In this document: positions 1 through 8,590 of the stretch, one piece after another
Layout: every line of letters starts with the position of its first letter
How positions within the stretch are numbered: the first letter of the stretch is position 1
Assembly (NCBI RefSeq): GCF_000463015.1
Contig: NC_022247.1
Coordinates: forward strand, 1,488,001-1,552,000
Direction of reading: 5' to 3'
Origin: Variovorax paradoxus B4
GTDB lineage: Bacteria; Pseudomonadota; Gammaproteobacteria; Burkholderiales; Burkholderiaceae_C
DNA: 64,000 bases
The notes under the pieces: model-generated
Databases searched by the model: none
What the model saw: the letters and a program-made list of their open reading frames with translations, nothing else
Told to the model about the DNA's origin: nothing
Position numbers and translations under genes: made by a program

Positions 1-252
1 GTAAGTCGCGCGCTCGATCTTGCGGCTGGAGTGAATGCCGTTGGCGTAGCCGTAGATCAGCAAGCCCAGCAGCACCGCCGGATGGTGAGCGGCCGAGCCT
101 CGCCCCGCATATTGGCGGGTCAGATCACTCAGATCGAGCTGCTCGATGACTTCGACCACGAAGCGCGCCAAGTGATCATCAGGCAACCATTCGTCCACCG
201 ACGGCGGCAACAGGTACGCAGTGTCTCGGTCTACAGGTACGAAGCGGCTCAT
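1..252 (-). CDS. IS1182-family transposase, N-terminal 84 residues (cut by window edge)
   Basis: Reading the minus strand from the ATG at 252-250 gives an open frame to base 1. The N-terminus starts MSRFVPVDRDTAYLLPPSVD and continues with WLPDDHLARFVVEVIEQLDLS. This is the typical start of IS1182/IS5-like DDE transposases (DUF772 N-terminal domain), which cut and paste the element. The segment 'HPAVLLGLLIYGYANGIHSSRKIE' (residues about 57-81) is the conserved helix-rich part of that domain. The DDE catalytic core would lie beyond the window, so activity cannot be judged. Confidence 0.85.
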   Translation of the reverse strand, partial: MSRFVPVDRDTAYLLPPSVDEWLPDDHLARFVVEVIEQLDLSDLTRQYAGRGSAAHHPAVLLGLLIYGYANGIHSSRKIERATY

Positions 253-335
253 CAGGGCGGACTCTCAGTTGTGCAGCAGCAATTGTCTCGGATAGCGCCT
301 TCAGCCGGAAGACTGCTAAGCCCGACGGGCTCCTA
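1..335 (-). mobile_element. End of an IS1182-type insertion sequence (partial)
   Basis: This is the promoter-proximal end of an insertion sequence whose transposase reads leftward out of the window. The probable outer end is the palindromic stretch at 314-333, which reads GGAGCCCGTCGGGCTTAGCA on the minus strand and sits just before the next gene begins. The other terminal repeat lies outside the window, so the exact boundary and any target duplication cannot be confirmed. The IS1182 assignment comes from the transposase N-terminus. Its placement between a truncated gene and the window edge marks the left 1.9 kb as accessory DNA. Confidence 0.6.
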
Positions 336-338
336 GAG

Positions 339-863
339 ATGGCGGTGAACGAGCGTGAGTCGATTTTCGATCTCTTCGATTGTGATTCGAGGACCATTGG
401 CTACTACGAGTTCTATAACGACAACTTGGACTTCGTGCCGAAAGTTCTCAAGGCGCTTGGCGGGGGCGACCGTTGGGCGCCCAACATGCTCGTGCTGGAG
501 CGTCTGGAGATCCTGCCCAAGCACCGAGGTCGTTCCTATGGCCTCCATGTTCTGCGTTGGTTGCAGCTTCAGTTTTCAATGGGGTGCGGAATCGTCGTTA
601 TGAAGCCTTTCCCGCTTCAGTTCGAGGGCGGCAAGCCTGCCGAAAACAAAGACAAACCGGATTTTGTGAAGCTCGGCCTCGCCGAGTTCGGTGACAGGTT
701 CGAGCCTGCTCTGAGGAAGCTGCGCAACTACTATGCACGCCTAGGTTTTGTGCGCGTCAGAGGCACTGAATACATGGTGGCAGATCCGTTTCGGCGCGTT
801 CCGAGCCTCAAGGCTATTGGTGTATCAGACCCCGACCTCCAACTTGACGAAGAAAGAGCCTGA
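339..863 (+). CDS. GNAT-like acetyltransferase-fold protein, probably 5'-truncated by the IS
   Basis: 174 residues from the ATG at 339. The part 'LVLERLEILPKHRGRSYGLHVLRW' (about 51-74) resembles the acetyl-CoA-binding Q/R-x-x-G-x-G/A motif of GNAT N-acetyltransferases. 'NYYARLGFVRV' (about 130-140) matches the usual C-terminal GNAT strand and helix. The substrate is unknown. The frame stays open upstream into the IS end, and this ATG lies only a few bases past the candidate IS terminus. The protein also begins inside what I remember as a conserved N-terminal segment of related proteins. I infer that the original N-terminus was removed by the insertion. Expression from a new start is possible, so it may be a pseudogene or a shortened protein. 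Confidence 0.55.
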   Translation: MAVNERESIFDLFDCDSRTIGYYEFYNDNLDFVPKVLKALGGGDRWAPNMLVLERLEILPKHRGRSYGLHVLRWLQLQFSMGCGIVVMKPFPLQFEGGKPAENKDKPDFVKLGLAEFGDRFEPALRKLRNYYARLGFVRVRGTEYMVADPFRRVPSLKAIGVSDPDLQLDEERA

Positions 864-921
864 GTCTCCTTTTGCTATCGATTGGCTCAGCGCTCCTGTC
901 GATTCCGGGCAGAATCCCTGA

Positions 922-1659
922 ATGCATAGCGACTACATAGTGTTTGTCGATGAGAGTGGGGACCACAGTCTTACTTCCATCGATCCAGCTTACCCCGTGT
1001 TCGTACTGTCGTTTTGCATCTTCGAGCGAAGCTGCTATATCGACAATCTCACGCCCGCAGTGCGTCGGCTGAAATTCGAAACTTTCGGCCACGACATGGT
1101 GGTTTTGCACGAAGCAGACATAGTGCGCAACAAAGGCGCTTTCGCGCCGTTTGGACCGGCAGAGCGTACCGCTTTTATGACCAAGCTAGGTGCACTGATA
1201 GAAGCGTGCGATTTCACGCTGATAGCGGTCGTGATTGACAAAGCGAAGCACAAAGCGAAGTACAGCCAGCCGACCCATCCCTACCATTTGAGTTTGCAGT
1301 TCGGTCTGGAGCGCCTGCATTCCTTCTTGAAAAGCAAAAATGTCCCAAATGACGCCGTCACACACATTGTGTGCGAAGCGAGGGGGAAGAAGGAGGATGA
1401 CGACTTAGAGTTGGCGTTCCGGCGCGTCTGCGACGGCGACAATCGAGCGGGAAAGAACTTCCCGTTCAATATCGTGATTGCAGACAAGAAGACCAATTCC
1501 GAAGGGCTTCAATTGGCCGATCTAACGGCTCGACCAATTGGACTGTCCGTGGTCCGGCCTGGCCAGCAGAATCAAGCTTTTGACGTACTGAAGACGAAAC
1601 TATTTACAGGACGAGGGGGCTTTACCATCCACGGGAATGGCCTAAAGATATTTCCCTAG
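922..1659 (+). CDS. DUF3800 domain-containing protein
   Basis: 245 residues. The N-terminal 'FVDESGD' (residues 8-14) and the late acidic 'GLQLADLTA' motif are the two conserved acidic signatures of DUF3800. Members have a predicted RNase H-like or transposase-like nuclease fold, are often found in mobile islands and near defence genes, and have no settled function. The ATG at 922 is the first in frame and fits the motif position. Base composition is visibly lower in GC than the core genes after 2 kb, which fits acquisition by transfer. It stands alone, 58 bp after the GNAT-like gene. Confidence 0.75.
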   Translation: MHSDYIVFVDESGDHSLTSIDPAYPVFVLSFCIFERSCYIDNLTPAVRRLKFETFGHDMVVLHEADIVRNKGAFAPFGPAERTAFMTKLGALIEACDFTLIAVVIDKAKHKAKYSQPTHPYHLSLQFGLERLHSFLKSKNVPNDAVTHIVCEARGKKEDDDLELAFRRVCDGDNRAGKNFPFNIVIADKKTNSEGLQLADLTARPIGLSVVRPGQQNQAFDVLKTKLFTGRGGFTIHGNGLKIFP

Positions 1660-1845
1660 CCCAGAAAGCAGAAAGGCTCCTGAGATGCCTCAGAAGCCTA
1701 GCGCCGGCCGCGTACCCGCAACCCACTTGAGCATATTTTATCGGAATACCGGCCGAACCGCTAGGTTTCATGCTGGACGTAGGCGCCACGAAGGGCCTTT
1801 CCTTGCTGACGGCCCAACAGCATGGGCAGCAAGGCTAGATCCGTT

Positions 1846-1888
1846 TGCGGAACACGTTGCGGAACGGATGCGGAACAAGCTACGGAAT
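1846..1888. repeat. Short iterated direct repeats beside the tRNA-Leu 3' end
   Basis: Three exact copies of TGCGGAAC start at 1846, 1858 and 1869, followed by a degenerate copy TACGGAAT at 1881. The spacing of 12, 11 and 12 bp is about one helical turn. Such phased repeats are typical of protein-binding iterons, for example integrase arm sites or excisionase sites, and tRNA 3' ends are common integration targets. No integrase is visible in the window, so the function is inference. The rest of 1660-1905 shows no convincing gene. Confidence 0.45.
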
Positions 1889-1905
1889 TGATAGCTGAAA
1901 AGCCA

Positions 1906-1990
1906 TGGTGCCCGGGGCCGGAATCGAACCGGCACACCTTTCGGTGGGGGATTTTGAGTCCCCTGCGTCTACCAATTTCACCACCCGGGC
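1906..1990 (-). tRNA. tRNA-Leu (anticodon CAA)
   Basis: Read on the minus strand this is an 85-nt class II tRNA with encoded CCA (bases 1908-1906). The acceptor stem is GCCCGGG / CCCGGGC. The anticodon stem-loop is GGGGA-CTCAAAA-TCCCC, with CAA as anticodon (decodes UUG). It has a long variable arm and a T-loop GGTTCGATTCC. It lies between the accessory region and cysM, and its 3' end faces the accessory DNA, as expected if the tRNA was an integration target. Confidence 0.96.
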
Positions 1991-2031
1991 ACATCCGGAA
2001 GGAAGCCCAAAATTATGGCACAGTGGCTGCC

Positions 2032-2934
2032 ATGAATTATCCGACGATCGAAGACGCCATCGGCAAGACCCCCCTGGTGGCACTGCAACGCATCGATGCG
2101 GCCGAAAATGCCAAGCGCGGCAATGTCATCCTCGGCAAGCTGGAAGGCAACAATCCCGCGGGCTCGGTGAAAGACCGTCCCGCCCTCTCGATGATCAAGC
2201 GCGCCGAGGAGCGCGGCGAAATCAAGCCCGGCGACACGCTGATCGAAGCCACCTCGGGCAACACCGGCATCGCGCTGGCCATGGCCGCGGCCATCAAGGG
2301 CTACCGCATGGTGCTGATCATGCCGGAAGACCTCTCCGTCGAACGCGCCCAGACCATGAAGGCCTTCGGTGCCGAGCTCGTGCTCACGCCCAAGAGCGGC
2401 GGCATGGAGTACGCCCGCGACCTGGCCGAACAGATGGTGGCGCAGGGCAAGGGCCGGGTACTCGACCAGTTCGCCAATCCCGACAATCCGCGCATCCACT
2501 ACGAGACCACCGGTCCCGAGATCTGGGCCGACACCAAGGGCAAGATCACGCACTTCGTGAGCGCCATGGGCACCACCGGCACCATCACCGGCGTCTCGCG
2601 CTTCCTGAAGGAAAAGAACCCCGCGGTGCGCATCATCGGGGCGCAGCCGGCCGAAGGCTCGCGCATCCCGGGCATTCGCAAGTGGCCGGCCGAATACCTG
2701 CCCAAGATCTACGATCCGAGCCGCGTCGACGAAGAAATCAGCGTGAGCCAGGACAACGCCGAAGAGATGTGCCGGCGCCTTGCGCGCGAAGAGGGCATCT
2801 TCGGCGGCATCTCTGCGGCCGGTGCGCTCTGGGTGGCGCTCGAGGTTGCCAAGACGGTCGAGAACGCCACCATCGTGTTCGTGGTGTGCGACCGCGGCGA
2901 CCGCTACCTTTCTACCGGCGTTTTCCCCGCCTGA
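2032..2934 (+). CDS. cysM: Cysteine synthase B (O-acetylserine sulfhydrylase)
   Basis: 300 residues. This PLP enzyme forms cysteine from O-acetylserine and sulfide (CysM can also use thiosulfate) in the cytoplasm. The PLP lysine is K47 in 'NNPAGSVKDRP', and the phosphate and substrate loop is 'TSGNTG' at 74-79. The C-terminal 'EEGIFGGISAAGAL' is typical of CysM. The ATG at 2032 is chosen because the protein then starts with the usual MxxPTIEDxIGxTP; the longer open frame upstream runs through the tRNA. It is followed within 35 bp by a Nudix gene and then tusA, a likely co-transcribed sulfur-related group. Confidence 0.95.
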   Translation: MNYPTIEDAIGKTPLVALQRIDAAENAKRGNVILGKLEGNNPAGSVKDRPALSMIKRAEERGEIKPGDTLIEATSGNTGIALAMAAAIKGYRMVLIMPEDLSVERAQTMKAFGAELVLTPKSGGMEYARDLAEQMVAQGKGRVLDQFANPDNPRIHYETTGPEIWADTKGKITHFVSAMGTTGTITGVSRFLKEKNPAVRIIGAQPAEGSRIPGIRKWPAEYLPKIYDPSRVDEEISVSQDNAEEMCRRLAREEGIFGGISAAGALWVALEVAKTVENATIVFVVCDRGDRYLSTGVFPA

Positions 2935-2966
2935 ACAAACCAGCCATCGCGGAAGCTCAGCAACTC

Positions 2967-3545
2967 ATGCCCGATCCCAAGTTCTGCCAGGTCTGTGCCA
3001 CGTCGCTCGAATGGATCGAGCTCGTCGAGGACAGCGGTCCCAAGGCGCGGCTGCGCTGCCCGTCCTGCGGCCACACGCACTGGAACAATCCGACGCCGGT
3101 GCTCGCGGCCATCGTCGAGTATCGCGGACAGGTGCTGCTGGCGCGAAACGCCGCCTGGCCGGTGAAGATGTACGCGCTGATCACCGGCTTCATGGAGGCC
3201 GGCGAAACGCCCGAAGAAGGCATTGCGCGCGAGGTCAAGGAAGAAACCAACCTCGATGTGAGCGCGACCAAGCTCGTCGGTGCGTACGACTTCCAGCGCA
3301 TGAACCAGATCATCATCGCGTACCACGTGGTGGCCGATGGCGAGGTGAAGCTTTCGCCCGAACTGCTGGACTACCGCCTCTACGACCTGCCCGACCTCAA
3401 GTGCTGGCCCGCGGGCACCGGCTATGCGCTGGCCGACTGGCTGCGCACCCGGGGGCACGAGCCGGTGTTCTTTACCGCGGCTGAAAACGAGGAGCGGCGG
3501 CGCGGCTTGAACCTGCCGCCCGAGGAGCCGAAGAATGCAGATTGA
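2967..3545 (+). CDS. Zinc-ribbon Nudix hydrolase
   Basis: 192 residues. It has an N-terminal zinc ribbon with C7-x2-C10 and C31-x2-C34, then a Nudix domain. The Nudix box is complete from G74 to L96 (G-x5-E-x7-REVKEE), supplying the metal-binding glutamates that hydrolyse nucleoside diphosphates linked to another moiety. Zinc ribbon plus Nudix resembles NudC-type NADH pyrophosphatases, but the protein is shorter and the NudC signature after the box is not obvious, so the substrate is open. Its end overlaps the start of tusA by 11 bp, which suggests translational coupling. Confidence 0.88.
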   Translation: MPDPKFCQVCATSLEWIELVEDSGPKARLRCPSCGHTHWNNPTPVLAAIVEYRGQVLLARNAAWPVKMYALITGFMEAGETPEEGIAREVKEETNLDVSATKLVGAYDFQRMNQIIIAYHVVADGEVKLSPELLDYRLYDLPDLKCWPAGTGYALADWLRTRGHEPVFFTAAENEERRRGLNLPPEEPKNAD

Positions 3546-3762
3546 CCGCGAACTCGACACACGGGGCCTGAACTGCCCGCTGCCCATTCTCAAGGCAAAG
3601 AAATCGCTCAACGACATGGCCAGCGGGCAGCTGCTGAAGGTCGTGTCGACCGACCCGGGGTCGGTGCGCGACTTTCAGGCCTTTGCGCGCCAGACCGGCA
3701 ACGAGCTGGTCGAACAGCAGACGATCGGCAGCGACTTCATCCATGTGCTGAAGAGGCGCTGA
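3535..3762 (+). CDS. tusA: TusA-family sulfurtransferase
   Basis: 75 residues. The catalytic C14-P-L-P motif in 'DTRGLNCPLPIL' is the hallmark of the TusA/SirA/YedF family, small proteins that carry persulfide sulfur for tRNA thiolation, molybdenum cofactor or sulfur oxidation. The gene overlaps the Nudix gene and lies downstream of cysM, which fits sulfur traffic. Full family length; no sign of damage. The exact TusA role (2-thiouridine relay) is inferred from family and cannot be separated from other TusA-like carriers. Confidence 0.88.
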   Translation: MQIDRELDTRGLNCPLPILKAKKSLNDMASGQLLKVVSTDPGSVRDFQAFARQTGNELVEQQTIGSDFIHVLKRR

Positions 3763-3765
3763 CCC

Positions 3766-3794
3766 AAAAAAAGAAAAGGGCCCCGTCGGGGCCC
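3766..3794 (-). terminator. Rho-independent terminator of galU
   Basis: The hairpin GGGCCCC (3778-3784), loop GTC, GGGGCCC (3788-3794) is followed on the minus strand by a T-rich run (the A-rich 3766-3777 on plus). It lies 7 bp past the galU stop. On the plus strand the same stem could also block read-through from tusA, but no T-run follows it there. Confidence 0.85.
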
Positions 3795-3801
3795 CGTGTC
3801 T

Positions 3802-4692
3802 TCAGAGCTCCAGGCTCTTCAGGTATTCGCGGAACTGCGCACCGACCTCGGGGTGCGCCAGCGCAAGCTCCACCGTCGCTTGCAGGAAGCCTTCCTTGCT
3901 GCCGCAGTCGTAGCGCGTGCCCTTGTAGGCATAGGCGTAGACCGATTCCTTCTTCATCAACGCCGCGATGCCGTCGGTGAGCTGGATCTCGCCGCCCGCG
4001 CCCTTGGGCTGGTTGCGGATCTCATCGAACACACCGGGCGTGAGAATGTAGCGGCCCGCCACGCCCAGGCGCGAGGGCGCGACTTCGGGCTTGGGCTTTT
4101 CGACCATGCGATCGACCTTCACGAGATCGTCGCCGATGGATTCGCCCGCCACGATGCCGTAGCGCTTGACGTGTTCGAGCGGCACTTCCTGCACCGCGAG
4201 CACTGAAGCACCGAGCTTGCCGAAGGCGGCCGTCATCTGCGCGAGCACAGGTGCGCCGCCCACGGGGCCGACCATCAGGTCGTCGGCCAGCAGCACGGCG
4301 AAGGGCTCGTTGCCCACCAGGTGTTCGGCGCACAGCACCGCATGGCCAAGCCCGAGCATGCGCGGCTGGCGCACGTAGGAGCAGGTCATGTCGTCGGGCA
4401 TGACCGAGCGCGCGATGTTGAGCAGTTCGAGCTTGCCGCTGGCCTCGAGCTGGCTCTCGAGTTCGTAGGCGGTGTCGTAATGGTCTTCGATGGCACGTTT
4501 GTTTCGGCCAGTTACGAAAATCATGTCGCGAATGCCCGCCGCGTAGGCTTCCTCAACCGCGTACTGGATGAGTGGCTTGTCGACAACCGGCAGCATTTCC
4601 TTGGGCTGCGCCTTGGTGGCGGGCAGAAAGCGGGTGCCGAAACCTGCAACAGGAAATACGGCCTTGCGGATGCGTGTCGAGGGAGTGGGCAT
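3802..4692 (-). CDS. galU: UTP-glucose-1-phosphate uridylyltransferase
   Basis: 296 residues. It makes UDP-glucose from UTP and glucose-1-phosphate for envelope polysaccharides. The nucleotide-binding signature '[11 protein letters not shown]' is at 17-27, followed by '[15 protein letters not shown]'. Later motifs 'LLADD' and 'EIQLTDGI' are typical of GalU. The ATG at 4692 is preferred over the upstream in-frame ATG at 4776 because the protein then starts with the usual short tail before 'KAVFPVAG'. It lies downstream of valS on the same strand (gap about 110 bp) and ends at a clear terminator. Confidence 0.95.
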   Translation of the reverse strand: MPTPSTRIRKAVFPVAGFGTRFLPATKAQPKEMLPVVDKPLIQYAVEEAYAAGIRDMIFVTGRNKRAIEDHYDTAYELESQLEASGKLELLNIARSVMPDDMTCSYVRQPRMLGLGHAVLCAEHLVGNEPFAVLLADDLMVGPVGGAPVLAQMTAAFGKLGASVLAVQEVPLEHVKRYGIVAGESIGDDLVKVDRMVEKPKPEVAPSRLGVAGRYILTPGVFDEIRNQPKGAGGEIQLTDGIAALMKKESVYAYAYKGTRYDCGSKEGFLQATVELALAHPEVGAQFREYLKSLEL

Positions 4693-4803
4693 GGACAATT
4701 TGGGCGTCTGTTCGTTCAGTTGAAGAAAGAGGGTTTGAGGGTCAACGGCGGCACGAAAAATGCCACCGTCGACCATGCTAAACCTTGCCCAGACCCAAGT
4801 GTG

Positions 4804-7701
4804 TCAGCCGAGACGCACAAGCTGGTCGCGAAGACGCTCCAGCGTGGTGCTGAAATCGGCCAGGCGCTTGCGCTCCTGTTCGATCACGGCCGGCGGCGCC
4901 TTAGCCACAAAGGCTTCATTTCCGAGCTTTCCATTCACTTTCAGGATCTCGCCCTCGATGCGAGCAATTTCCTTGCCGATGCGCGCGCGTTCGGCGGCCT
5001 TGTCGATTTCCATGTGCAGGCACAGGCGCGCCGTGCCGACCACGGCCACGGGCGCCGCTTCGGCCGCCGCCGACCACGAAGCCTCGTCGTCGAAGACCTT
5101 CACTTCCTTGAGCTTGGCCAGCGCCTGCAGCACCGGCGCCGCATCACGCAGGAACGCCGCGCCGTCGGCATCGTCGGCCACTGCATAGAGCGGCAGGCGC
5201 ACGGCGGGCGACACGTTCATTTCGCCGCGCAGCGTGCGGCAGGCATCGACCAGCGCCTTCAGGCGCGCCACATGCGCTTCGGCCGCTTCGTCGATCTTCT
5301 CGGGCTGGCTCTTCGGATAGGCCGCGATCATGATCGATTCGCCTTGGCGTCCGGCGACGGGCGCCACCTTCTGCCAGAGCTCTTCGGTGATGAACGGAAT
5401 CACCGGATGCGCAAGACGCAGCAGCGCCTCGAGCGAGCGGATCAGCGTGCGGCGCGTGGCGCGCTTCTGCGCATCGTCGCCGGTCTGGATCTGCACCTTC
5501 GCGATTTCCAGATACCAGTCGCAGAACTCGTCCCAGGCGAACTGGTAGATGGCGTTGGCCACGTTGTCGAGCCGGTATTCCTCGAAGCCCTTGGCCACCT
5601 CGGCCTCGACGCGCTGCAGCTGGGACGCGATCCAGAAATCGGCGCGGCTGAACTTCAGGTAGCCGTGCGCCGGGCCGCCGACCTTGCATTCTTCCTTCGT
5701 GTGCTCGCGCAGGCCGCAGTCCTGCCCTTCGCAGTTCATCAGCACGAAGCGCGTGGCGTTCCAGAGCTTGTTGCAGAAGTTGCGATAGCCCTCGCAGCGC
5801 TTGCTGTCGAAGTTGATGCTGCGGCCGAGCGATGCCAGCGACGCGAAGGTGAAGCGCAGCGCATCGGCGCCGAAGGCCGGAATGCCGTCCGGAAATTCCT
5901 TCTGCGTGTTCTTGCGCACCGCGGGCGCGGTCTCGGGCTTGCGCAGGCCCTGCGTGCGCTTGTCGAGCAGCTCGGGCAGCGCGATGCCGTCGATCAGGTC
6001 GACCGGGTCGAGCACGTTGCCTTCGGACTTGCTCATCTTCTTGCCCTGGGCGTCGCGCACCACGCCGTGGATGTAGACGTCCTTGAACGGCACCTTGCCG
6101 GTGAAGTGCTTGGTCATCATGATCATCCGGGCGACCCAGAAGAAGATGATGTCGAAGCCCGTCACGAGCACGCTCGAGGGCAGGTACAGCTCCAGGTCCT
6201 TCGTCTTCTCGGGCCAGCCGAGCGAAGAGAAGGGCACCAATGCCGACGAATACCAGGTGTCGAGCACGTCTTCGTCGCGGCGCAGCTTCTTGCCCGGTGC
6301 CTTGGCCTGCGCCTCGGCTTCGTCGTGCGCCACGTACACATGGCCTTCGTCGTCGTACCAGGCCGGAATCTGGTGCCCCCACCAGAGCTGGCGCGAGATG
6401 GTCCAGTCCTGGATGTTCTCCATCCAGTGGTTGTAGGTGTTGACCCAACTCTCGGGCACGAAGCGCACCTCGCCCGACTTCACCACGTCGATGGCCTTCT
6501 GCGCGATCGACTGGCCATCGGCACCGGGGCGCGTCATGGCCACGTACCACTGGTCGGTGAGCATCGGCTCGACGATGGCGCCCGAGCGCGCGCAGCGCGG
6601 CACCATCAGCTTGTGCTTCTTGACCTCGACCAGGAGGCCGAGCGCATCGAGGTCGGCCACGATGGCTTTGCGTGCCACGAAGCGGTCCATGCCGCGGTAT
6701 TTCTCGGGCGCGTTGTCGTTGACAGTAGCGTCGAGCGTCAGGATGCCGATCACATCCAGCTTGTGGCGCTGGCCGACGGCATAGTCGTTGTAGTCGTGCG
6801 CGGGCGTGACCTTGACCACGCCGGTGCCGAATTCCTTGTCGACGTAGTCGTCGGCAATGATGGGGATCAGCCGATCCACGAGTGGCAGCTTCACGCGCTG
6901 GCCAATCAGGTGTTTGTAGCGTTCGTCTTCGGGGTGGACCATCACCGCGGTGTCGCCGAGCATGGTCTCGGGCCGCGTGGTGGCCACGGTCAGCGTGCCG
7001 CTGCCGTCCTCGAGCGGATAGGCGATGTGCCAGAGCGAGCCATCTTCCTCTTCGCTCTCCACTTCGAGGTCGCTCACCGAGGTCTTGAGCACCGGGTCCC
7101 AGTTGCCCAGGCGCTTGCCGCGGTAGATCAGGCCTTCCTCATAGAGCGAGACGAAGGTCTGCGTGACCACCTTCGACAGATCGTCGTCCATCGTGAAGTA
7201 TTCGCGGCTCCAGTCGACCGTGTCGCCCATGCGGCGCATCTGCTCGGTGATGGTGTTGCCTGATTTCTCTTTCCATTCCCAGACCTTCGCGACGAAGTTC
7301 TTGCGCGCCTCGGCGGGCGTCGGGCCCATGTCGTGGCGGCTGATCTTCCGTTCCTGCAGCTGCCGCTCCACCACGATCTGCGTTGCGATGCCCGCATGGT
7401 CGGTGCCCGGCAACCACAGCGTGTTGTCGCCCTTCATGCGGTGGTAGCGCGTGAAGCTGTCCATGATCGTGTGGTTGAACGCATGCCCCATGTGCAGCGT
7501 GCCCGTCACATTGGGGGGCGGCAGCTGGATCGCGAACGAATCGGCGCCTTCCTTGGGCTGCTGGGTGCCGCGGAAGCCGGCCTTGGCGTAGCCGCGCTGC
7601 TCCCATTCGGGGCCCCAGTGCGCCTCGATGGCGGCGGGTTCGAACGATTTGGAGAGGCTCTCCAGTCCAGGCTGGGCGGAAGGGGTGGTGGGTTCGCTCA
7701 T
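4804..7701 (-). CDS. valS: Valyl-tRNA synthetase
   Basis: 965 residues, full family length. Class I aminoacyl-tRNA synthetase that charges tRNA-Val. The HIGH motif is H70-M-G-H73 ('[12 protein letters not shown]'), and the KMSKS motif occurs in '[14 protein letters not shown]'. The editing (CP1) domain lies between them, the anticodon-binding helical domain follows, and the coiled-coil C-terminus ('[20 protein letters not shown]') closes it. The ATG at 7701 gives the expected N-terminus. It diverges from yaaA across about 105 bp. Very long open frames on the opposite strand here are composition artefacts. Confidence 0.98.
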   Translation of the reverse strand: MSEPTTPSAQPGLESLSKSFEPAAIEAHWGPEWEQRGYAKAGFRGTQQPKEGADSFAIQLPPPNVTGTLHMGHAFNHTIMDSFTRYHRMKGDNTLWLPGTDHAGIATQIVVERQLQERKISRHDMGPTPAEARKNFVAKVWEWKEKSGNTITEQMRRMGDTVDWSREYFTMDDDLSKVVTQTFVSLYEEGLIYRGKRLGNWDPVLKTSVSDLEVESEEEDGSLWHIAYPLEDGSGTLTVATTRPETMLGDTAVMVHPEDERYKHLIGQRVKLPLVDRLIPIIADDYVDKEFGTGVVKVTPAHDYNDYAVGQRHKLDVIGILTLDATVNDNAPEKYRGMDRFVARKAIVADLDALGLLVEVKKHKLMVPRCARSGAIVEPMLTDQWYVAMTRPGADGQSIAQKAIDVVKSGEVRFVPESWVNTYNHWMENIQDWTISRQLWWGHQIPAWYDDEGHVYVAHDEAEAQAKAPGKKLRRDEDVLDTWYSSALVPFSSLGWPEKTKDLELYLPSSVLVTGFDIIFFWVARMIMMTKHFTGKVPFKDVYIHGVVRDAQGKKMSKSEGNVLDPVDLIDGIALPELLDKRTQGLRKPETAPAVRKNTQKEFPDGIPAFGADALRFTFASLASLGRSINFDSKRCEGYRNFCNKLWNATRFVLMNCEGQDCGLREHTKEECKVGGPAHGYLKFSRADFWIASQLQRVEAEVAKGFEEYRLDNVANAIYQFAWDEFCDWYLEIAKVQIQTGDDAQKRATRRTLIRSLEALLRLAHPVIPFITEELWQKVAPVAGRQGESIMIAAYPKSQPEKIDEAAEAHVARLKALVDACRTLRGEMNVSPAVRLPLYAVADDADGAAFLRDAAPVLQALAKLKEVKVFDDEASWSAAAEAAPVAVVGTARLCLHMEIDKAAERARIGKEIARIEGEILKVNGKLGNEAFVAKAPPAVIEQERKRLADFSTTLERLRDQLVRLG

Positions 7702-7806
7702 GGGAAATGCAGAACGGCGCCTTCGGGGAGCCGTGGGGACAAGATGGGATAGCCGGCGATTTTACCGGGGCGGCCCCGGGGCAGCCCCACCCCACATAAT
7801 TCCGGG

Positions 7807-8589
7807 ATGCTCTTCTTGCTCTCCCCTGCGAAATCGCTCGACTACGACACCCCGGTTCCCGCCGAAATCCCCGCCACCCAACCCCATTTCGAAGCTCCCC
7901 GCGGCCCCTCGGTCGAACTGATCAAGCTGCTGCGCGAGAAGTCGCCGCTGCAGATTTCGGAGCTCATGCACCTGTCGGACAAGCTCTCCGCGCTCAACGT
8001 GGCGCGCTACCAGGCCTGGGCCGGCAAAAGCACGCCGAAGAACGCCCGCCAGGCCGCCTTCGCGTTCGATGGCGACGTCTATGGCGGGCTCGATGCCCGC
8101 TCGCTTACGCCCGCACAGCTGGGCTGGGCGCAGGAGCATCTGTGCATCCTGAGTGGCCTCTACGGCCTGCTGCGTCCGCTCGACCTGCTGCAGCCCTATC
8201 GCCTGGAGATGGGCACGCCGCTGGCCAACCGCCATGGCAAGGACCTGTATGCCTTCTGGGGCTCGCGCATTGCGGAGCACCTCAACCAGCGCCTGGCGGC
8301 AGACCACACGCCCGTGGTGGTCAACGTGGCCTCGCAGGAATACTTCAGGTCGGTGGACCGGAAGGCGCTCAAGGCGCGCGTGGTCGAATGCGTGTTCGAG
8401 GAATGGAAGGGCGACAGGTACAAGATCGTGAGCTTCTATGCCAAGCGCGCTCGCGGCCTGCTCGCGCGCTGGGCGGTGCTGCACAAGGCCACCACGCCCA
8501 AGGCGCTGGAAAAATTCGATCTCGAGGGTTATGGTTTCGACGCCACGGTATCGACGGCCGAAAGGCTGGTGTTCAGAAGGAAGACTTGA
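7807..8589 (+). CDS. yaaA: YaaA family peroxide-stress protein
   Basis: 260 residues, matching the YaaA/UPF0246 (DUF328) family from end to end: start 'MLFLLSPAKSLDY', 'LSDKLSALNVARYQAW' and 'GLYGLLRPLDLLQPYRLEMG'. In E. coli YaaA limits free iron and damage during hydrogen peroxide stress and is reported to bind DNA. No promoter feature such as an OxyR site was identified in the divergent valS-yaaA gap. The next gene starts 1 bp after its stop, so the two are probably one transcript. Confidence 0.93.
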   Translation: MLFLLSPAKSLDYDTPVPAEIPATQPHFEAPRGPSVELIKLLREKSPLQISELMHLSDKLSALNVARYQAWAGKSTPKNARQAAFAFDGDVYGGLDARSLTPAQLGWAQEHLCILSGLYGLLRPLDLLQPYRLEMGTPLANRHGKDLYAFWGSRIAEHLNQRLAADHTPVVVNVASQEYFRSVDRKALKARVVECVFEEWKGDRYKIVSFYAKRARGLLARWAVLHKATTPKALEKFDLEGYGFDATVSTAERLVFRRKT

Positions 8590-8590
8590 T

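Noticed and set aside
1685..1891. A 68-codon ORF between DUF3800 and the tRNA
   Set aside because: No homology, poor start context, and it runs through the iterated repeats, so it is not supported as a gene.
4321..7263. A 980-codon open frame opposite valS
   Set aside because: It is the antisense reading of valS in high-GC DNA, where third-position bias keeps reverse frames open. The sequence is His/Arg/Ala-rich with no domain.
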